From assembly GCF_009870125.1 (NCBI RefSeq), contig NC_046679.1, positions 21,886,001 through 21,950,000 of the forward strand: a stretch of 64,000 bases of DNA, read 5' to 3'. Positions 57,893 through 64,000 of the stretch are shown piece after piece. The position numbers and the translations under genes were made by a program. The DNA comes from Drosophila pseudoobscura (Eukaryota; Arthropoda; Insecta; Diptera; Drosophilidae). The notes under the pieces were generated by a model, which did no database searches, was not told where the DNA came from, and saw only the letters and a program-made list of their open reading frames with translations. Within the stretch, counting starts at the first letter, position 1. Each line of letters begins with the position of its first letter.

Positions 57893-60800
57893 GTGAGTTG
57901 GCAGTCCTTTTGCTTTGCACTCTTTATCGCTCCACAAGTTCCACGCTCCACTCTCTATCGGGTTCTTGCTCTCCCTTTTAAAGCATAAAGATGGGGATGG
58001 AGAGGGGAAGCATAAAAATAAGAACTCTCTCCATGTTGTTGATGCCCGTCTCAAGGCCATTAAAGGCGTTAATGCGCTTTGAGGTTTCGTATACCCGTTG
58101 TACATACACGGGGAGCACTAGGGTATGTTGTATTCATGAGGGTTTGTGTAACTGCAAAAAAAAAGTATTGAGAATTCCATAAAATAATTTTTAATTTCAT
58201 TTTGTATTACAAAAAAAATAAATAGGATTTATTTCTGATTTTAATAATATAAATCAAAAATTAATATTTATTTCATTAAATGTATTATAACAAATATAAT
58301 CCTTATGATCTCCGAAATTTTCTGGTAACAATAGAAAAAAGGATATCTAGATATCATATTTGAAAAATATGTGTCTGCCACATATCCATGTAGCAATATT
58401 ATACGTAAATCTATGAGCTGTTCATCGACAAAAATATTAAGGAAATCCTATTACCATTTATGATAATATTTATATTTCTAAAACCTCTATAGAATTCCCA
58501 TCGCAGTGCTCATGCAATCCTTTAGAGAGTATCTCTTATCCCACACTCCGAATTTCCCTACTAAGTTAAGGTGTTGCTATTTGTTTTTCATGGGCCTGTG
58601 GCCGTCCCGTCCGGTCGCCTTCTTCTCGCACAAGTTTTCCTCAGTGGCATATTTATGAAAATTGTTTTGCTCTTTGGCTGCTTTTTAAATTTTTCATCAG
58701 CCACTCAGCGGAGTCTCAGTTTTCAGTCTCTGAGTCTCTCCTTCTCTGTCTGGCCGGGGAAGAAATGTGCTAACCTATAATTTTTATAAGTTGCTGTTCG
58801 TAAATTGCATTCATTTATTAGATGAGATTGAGGGCGAGGTTTACTGTGAAAGTTGTCGTATTAATATTCTGTTTGGGGCGGGGAAAACCGGAAGACTGGA
58901 CCGGTGTGGTAATACGGTTGATTATGGATTTCAAAGGGCATATTTTTGCAAGGGAAATTCTGAGAGACTCTTGATGAAAGTAAAACATAAATAAAAGCAA
59001 TATCAAAAGAATATATAAACACTGCAGAGTGTTTTATTCTTATCCGGAAGACACAGACACAAATTAATATAAATTGACATTCTCCAGCTTGAAATTTGCA
59101 TAATCTTTTCCCATTATAAGCCATAACAGCTATAACAAATGATTGTAGGCTTTCCGTAAGATTATTAATGCTCTGCAATTGCTTCAAGTGACGGTTCCAT
59201 AATAAACCATTTTTTGTAGGGCCTAAAAAGTGAGAGTAAAACCGTATTTGCGACTTGCTTTACTTTTGGTATTAAATAACGATCGTCTGGCGCCATGCAA
59301 TTAAGAGTTTACGCTTTTATCATTATTTTTTCTCTTCTTTGGGTTTGTCTTACCAATTAGCATTTTATTTATTGTTTCATAATTTTTTCGTTTGGCATGT
59401 GGCATACTTTGGTCAGGCTTTAAATTAAAACTATAAAAAATGTGTTAGATACGTATACATACGTTTATCACGGGCACTATCTGAGGCAGATACCTATTAT
59501 TTTGGCTTGGGAATCGATAAATGTTCATATATATATTATAAATATATTATCTAGATAAAAGGAACAGAATGACACAGTTTTTGTGATTAAAAAGGGACCA
59601 ATAAAGTTCGGGGACTACGCGAAAAATCCCAAAGAGAATCTAGGTTTTCTCACGAGTTTGAAATGAGAAAATGTGGATGGAGTATTTCTGGAAAGAGTAT
59701 AAACTGGAAACTGGGTTAGTTCCTGTCTGAATAGATGGATTTAGTAGTGATTTCTATACCTTGTTACACTTAATAAAAGGTACAAAGCTTAACAAAACAA
59801 AAGGTACTCAATTTATATACATATAATTATGCATCTATTATCTATAAAACCCTCTGAATTGACATTCAAATTGAAAGGCCAAAAGAGCTCTAAAAACCCC
59901 TCAACCAATCCATTGTTTATTCAAAAATTACATAACTTTTCTCTGCCGTCAAATATCGTATTACTGGGAATAACAATAATTTATTTTTAAATCTCAAAAT
60001 GGCCAAAAAAAGATTCGGAAACACACAAAATACAAAAATTATCATCATGACACTTGACGCAGAACAAAAACAAAAAAAAAACTACTCGAAAAGCCAAAAG
60101 GCGTTGCGGAAACGCAGAAAAAGCTAAAGGAAAAAATACTCGTTCATACGAAAAAGCCAAAAGGAAAATCTCTCATCGATGTTCGAGGGCATTGACTAAG
60201 CGTTGATTGGATTTAAAGTGACAGTAATAAATGACAACAAAGGCATGTTTCAGTTATAAATACCAAAAAAAAATATGGAAAAAAATGCATGAAATATGTA
60301 GTCTGGGAGGCGAATTTTGTATACCTTTAAAAAAGATTATTCAAGTATTTATAAAGTTGGGACTACTAAGCTAATATGATTTTTAGGAAATGGAAATATG
60401 AAAACTATTATTATCATATTTTTGACTAGATTTATTCATCCGATTTAGATATGAGGTTATATGTGTGTCTTGAGATAATACAAAATTCTTTCGATCGATA
60501 TACATAGCTCTTATTTATGGTTCTATGGTTCTAGGATATATATCCTCCTGATCTAATCTGATTCTTATGTCGTGTTCATAGTAAGTACGAATTAAATCAC
60601 ATGACATGGAGATTATGTATCATGAAAAAATAACAATGGCAGTATCGCCTGAAGATATCCTGGCCTAATAAATGTAGTCCTAAATGTTGCAAACAGCTCC
60701 ACCAAAATTAGGCTACCCTCCGACAAAAAAGAGTATGTCATCTCTGCCAGATACTAAGAAAACAGTGCTCCTGGGTCTGGGCTGACTGAACTTGCACTAG

Positions 60801-63800
60801 AGATGATGATGATGGTCTGATGCCGATGCGGTTGCCGGCGGATGAGTGTGAGGATGGATGGGATGGGATTCGTGGGAGACGCTAGACCCAAAGACGTGCT
60901 AAATAAACAGACATCGTCGCCACATTTTCAGAGTTTGACACAGTGACAGGCCAAACAAATAGCAGACCAACAGCAGCAGCAGAACAGGAGGAACTGTGCG
61001 ACCAGAGTCTCTATAGAAATAGAAACAGAACCAAACTCTCATCTAATTTCATTTTGTTTTTCTCTGTGTTTTTTCCTTAGCAAGCAAATATTTTTCTTTG
61101 CCTCCTCATTTGGCAGAGTCTTCGGTTCGTGTTGTTCTCGGTTGTTGTTCTCTGATGCCAGTCTGCACTGTAATATGAGGCATTGAAAAATATTTGAATT
61201 CTTGACTCTTGTCTCTCTTCGGTTCTTGCCTTGTTGTTTGCCTCTGGGTTCTTCTGGGTTAATTGTGCGTTGGTTTAAATGCATTTAGTGCAGTCGTAAT
61301 TAGCCAAATTGTTAACTTAATTATTTTTGGGCCACATCTTATGCATAGTTTGGCTTCACGAATGGGGGATCTGTGCTGTTTATGATGGAATAATGTGCTA
61401 GTATGAAATATGTGATGGCTATTTGTCGAAATCAGTCTGACAAAAAGTTATTAAATGAAAACTATTTTCAATGTGAATCAGCCATCGTTTCGTTTCGTTT
61501 ATTCATCTTCGCGACACTTTTCTTATGATTGAAATTTGGAATAATTTTTAGTAGACGAATAACAGAATTTTCAGTTAAAGTATTCCTGATAATTCATTTA
61601 AAATAATAAAATTCGCTTGTGGTTTTTTTTTTCAATCAATCAAGTATATTTTCAGCCATTGAACAGCTGATTTCAGCTACCCCCCGTACTGTTGCAAATC
61701 TGTCTTATAATGCCGTACCGCACAGTTGTGGAGCTGTCATTGAACGAAAACGTACGGCTCAGAGGTAGAGGTTCCGCCTTAATTAGTCAAGCCCCAAGTC
61801 GATCATTCGAGTCACTTGTTTATGCAGCAGAGAGCCGGATAAATAAGCATCAGACAGCAATTATATATATTTTATTTGCTGCACTGCTTGCATATTAATC
61901 GAGGCAAGCACCGAGTTTCCTGGCCCCCTGTTCCCTGCCGTCCTGGCCATGTAATTTGTATCTTTATCTCGAAATAAGCTGACATACGTGGTCGTTCGGT
62001 TAGTCGCCAGTCAGGTAACTTGACCGACCTTCCTTCCTACTTGAGATGCTTTATAGTATCACAATTTTATGCTGAATTGTCTAGAGTATGTATATAGAAA
62101 TGAAAACCTCAATCGCTCAACCCTTTCACGCTTTCCTTGTTCTGTCTCTCTGGGTTATTTAGATGCTACCTACAAAATTTTACTTTTCACTCTCCTGGTA
62201 GTGTTTTTGGCGCATTTCAAATATGTTTTTCTTTTCTTTTTGGCAAGTTTTACATTGAATTTCCCACCTCTAATGCTGGCTGCTGACTGGTGCTGCTGCT
62301 GTGTGATTATTCATAAGAATTCTCTCGCAGACTGCTGTGCGGTGTGCCGGTGCGTTTTGAGTGACAGCTACAACGGCTGTCTGTACTTCTCTTATTAAGG
62401 TAGCACCGATAGTGGAGCACCACCCACATAAGATATTTATTTAACTGCGAATCCAAGAGCTCACTACTCGACTACTTACTTAAGTTGATTAAATCTTGTT
62501 CGCTTTCGGTGGAGCTTTGAGGTAGAACATTTCTAGTTTTGTTTCGTTCTCTCCTATTGTTTTTCTTGGGATATAATTTATCATTGTACATTGCTTGGCG
62601 GAACTTTCTTTGAAGGTTTCTTTTATTCTTTCTGTTGGCTGTTTTTTGTACTTTAAAGAATGTTTGCCTACCCAAAAATGGTTTTAGGCAGTATTTTTCT
62701 GGGGTATAAGAAGAGTTCCATTAGCAACATTCATCCCAAAATATGCCAAAAATAGCCATTGGTCGTATCATTTGAAACGATTGTATCCGTTCACTTATGG
62801 AAAACTGTTACAGAAAATCAACACCATTTAACGGTAATGCTTTTGTAAAACTTTATTATAAAACTATTTTTTTAATTGTATTAATCTGTAATCTGCATCT
62901 AGTGGATACTTGACAGCTTATTTCGTTGGATTCATCCCACTCTTACTCTCAATAAAATCCTGCCAGCATAAAAAGTACAATTAAGTGAGTTTTCGCGAAA
63001 TACTTATAACGCTTTTTACTGATTCCATGACTGTCTTCTCTTTGAGAGTACTCTCGCGTGTGCTCATTATCCGCGCGACCCATCTCCCATTTGTCTACCC
63101 ACACACACACAGGCTCGCAAGAAAGGTGCGTGCTATAGCTGTAAGTCGGCGACTCAATTGTTCTCCCATGTTCGGGCCTCAGCAGCAAATTGACCAGCCC
63201 AGCCAGAAATTGAACAAACGGAATGGACAACTCATCTCTCATTTTGATTGGGAATGACATGCCAAAAAATAAAAAAAAAGTAGCAAAAAAACAAATGGGC
63301 TGGTAAAAGTTTCTGTTCAACAAAAAAGCAGCTTAAAAGTTCTTTGACTTTTACAGATACATATGTACATACATATATAGATAGTGTCTGTCGTATCTAT
63401 AGATACATATGTACGTCAAAAATGTTGGCCCTATTTCGGGGCTCATTGTTACGTGTTTTTCGAGTGTCCGTCTGCAGCTTGAGCTTTGGAGTTAGCTCAT
63501 TATTTGGATAATGTTTAAAAATTCATCTGTGGAAATTGTAGTTGAGGTTTATTTCAATTGGATCGCATACATATTCATTCAACACGAGATATATTATGTG
63601 GCAACATCTGCGTTGCACTTCACTCCATTTCAGATGTAGCTTTAGCTCCACTGCACAGATTCCATATAAAACTGAGCATGAATAGTGTTTCTCGGAATGT
63701 GAGTGAATAGCGATGGATGTACATGGAGGGGTGTGGATGCGCACCCACGCATTGCAGTTGTTGGTGAAATTAAGCATCGCAATTGCTGTCGTGTGAGGAG

Positions 63801-64000
63801 CAAAGCTCGTAGATGAATTGAAGATCAAGAGATAAGACACTTGAGAGGAAAAGTGCAACAACAAAATTGTACATTATTCATATCTCGTGATAATAATAAA
63901 ATAAAGCAATTTCCAATGTCTGAAACGGACGTTTGGAATTCTGTGTCACAAATGGATCTTCAACAGCTTCATTCCAGAAAAGTTGGTGGCCTTTCCTCCA
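57893..64000 (+). other. large intron (phase 2) of the gene starting at 57786
   Basis: From the donor at 57893 to the window end no coding exon that continues the frame is evident. The sequence is AT-rich with CA/TG words, A-runs near 60060-60260 and an ATCGATA word near 59518. Frames such as 62069-62398 are hydrophobic but lack motif or splice support. Confidence 0.5.

Noticed and set aside
62069-62398. 109-codon hydrophobic frame
   Set aside because: T-rich DNA gives Leu/Phe/Cys-rich translation by chance; no homology recognised and no splice sites.

Overview
This is eukaryotic, insect DNA: compact genes with short GT..AG introns, long AT-rich non-coding stretches and A-rich leaders. The proteins (a Spn88Ea-type serpin, Mau2, a ZAD zinc-finger factor, a Dhap-at-type acyltransferase) point to Drosophila. 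The dispersed repeats resemble the DINE-1/mini-me elements of flies, and their sequence looks to me like the obscura-group version. That species-group call is inference. All exon joins below were made by hand from splice consensus, reading frame and family motifs.

Layout. Bases 1-22.7 kb are gene-rich: the last exons of a TMEM165/GDT1 transporter (+), a secreted serpin (-), the cohesin loader subunit Mau2 (+), a ZAD-C2H2 factor (-), a TMEM141-like membrane protein and an HflX/GTPBP6 GTPase only 35 bp apart (+,+), a peroxisomal DHAP acyltransferase (-) and a FAAH-type amidase (+). From 22.7 to 32.2 kb I see no coding exon. Then come a two-exon MBF2-family secreted protein (-), a NUB1-like UBL/UBA protein (+), an intronless PRC1/Ase1-type microtubule bundler (-) and, divergent from it, an intronless acidic protein of unknown function (+). 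Two near-identical ~1.1 kb DINE-1-like elements lie at 40.1 and 43.8 kb.

From 44.9 kb to the end the sequence is non-coding, apart from one convincing first coding exon (57786-57892). It is preceded by a textbook Inr+DPE promoter (about 53854) and a long A-rich region that looks like untranslated leader. This looks like the 5' end of a large developmental-type gene that continues beyond the window.

The genes do not form one pathway. The main points of interest are the probable dicistronic pair, the MBF2 gene hidden in a gene desert, the orphan fast-evolving-looking gene with a 51-bp tandem repeat at its N-terminus, a possible MITE beside a housekeeping-type promoter, DRE/BEAF-type motifs between convergent genes, and the pair of Helitron-like elements. 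I found no bacterial features, CRISPR array, tRNA or rRNA.
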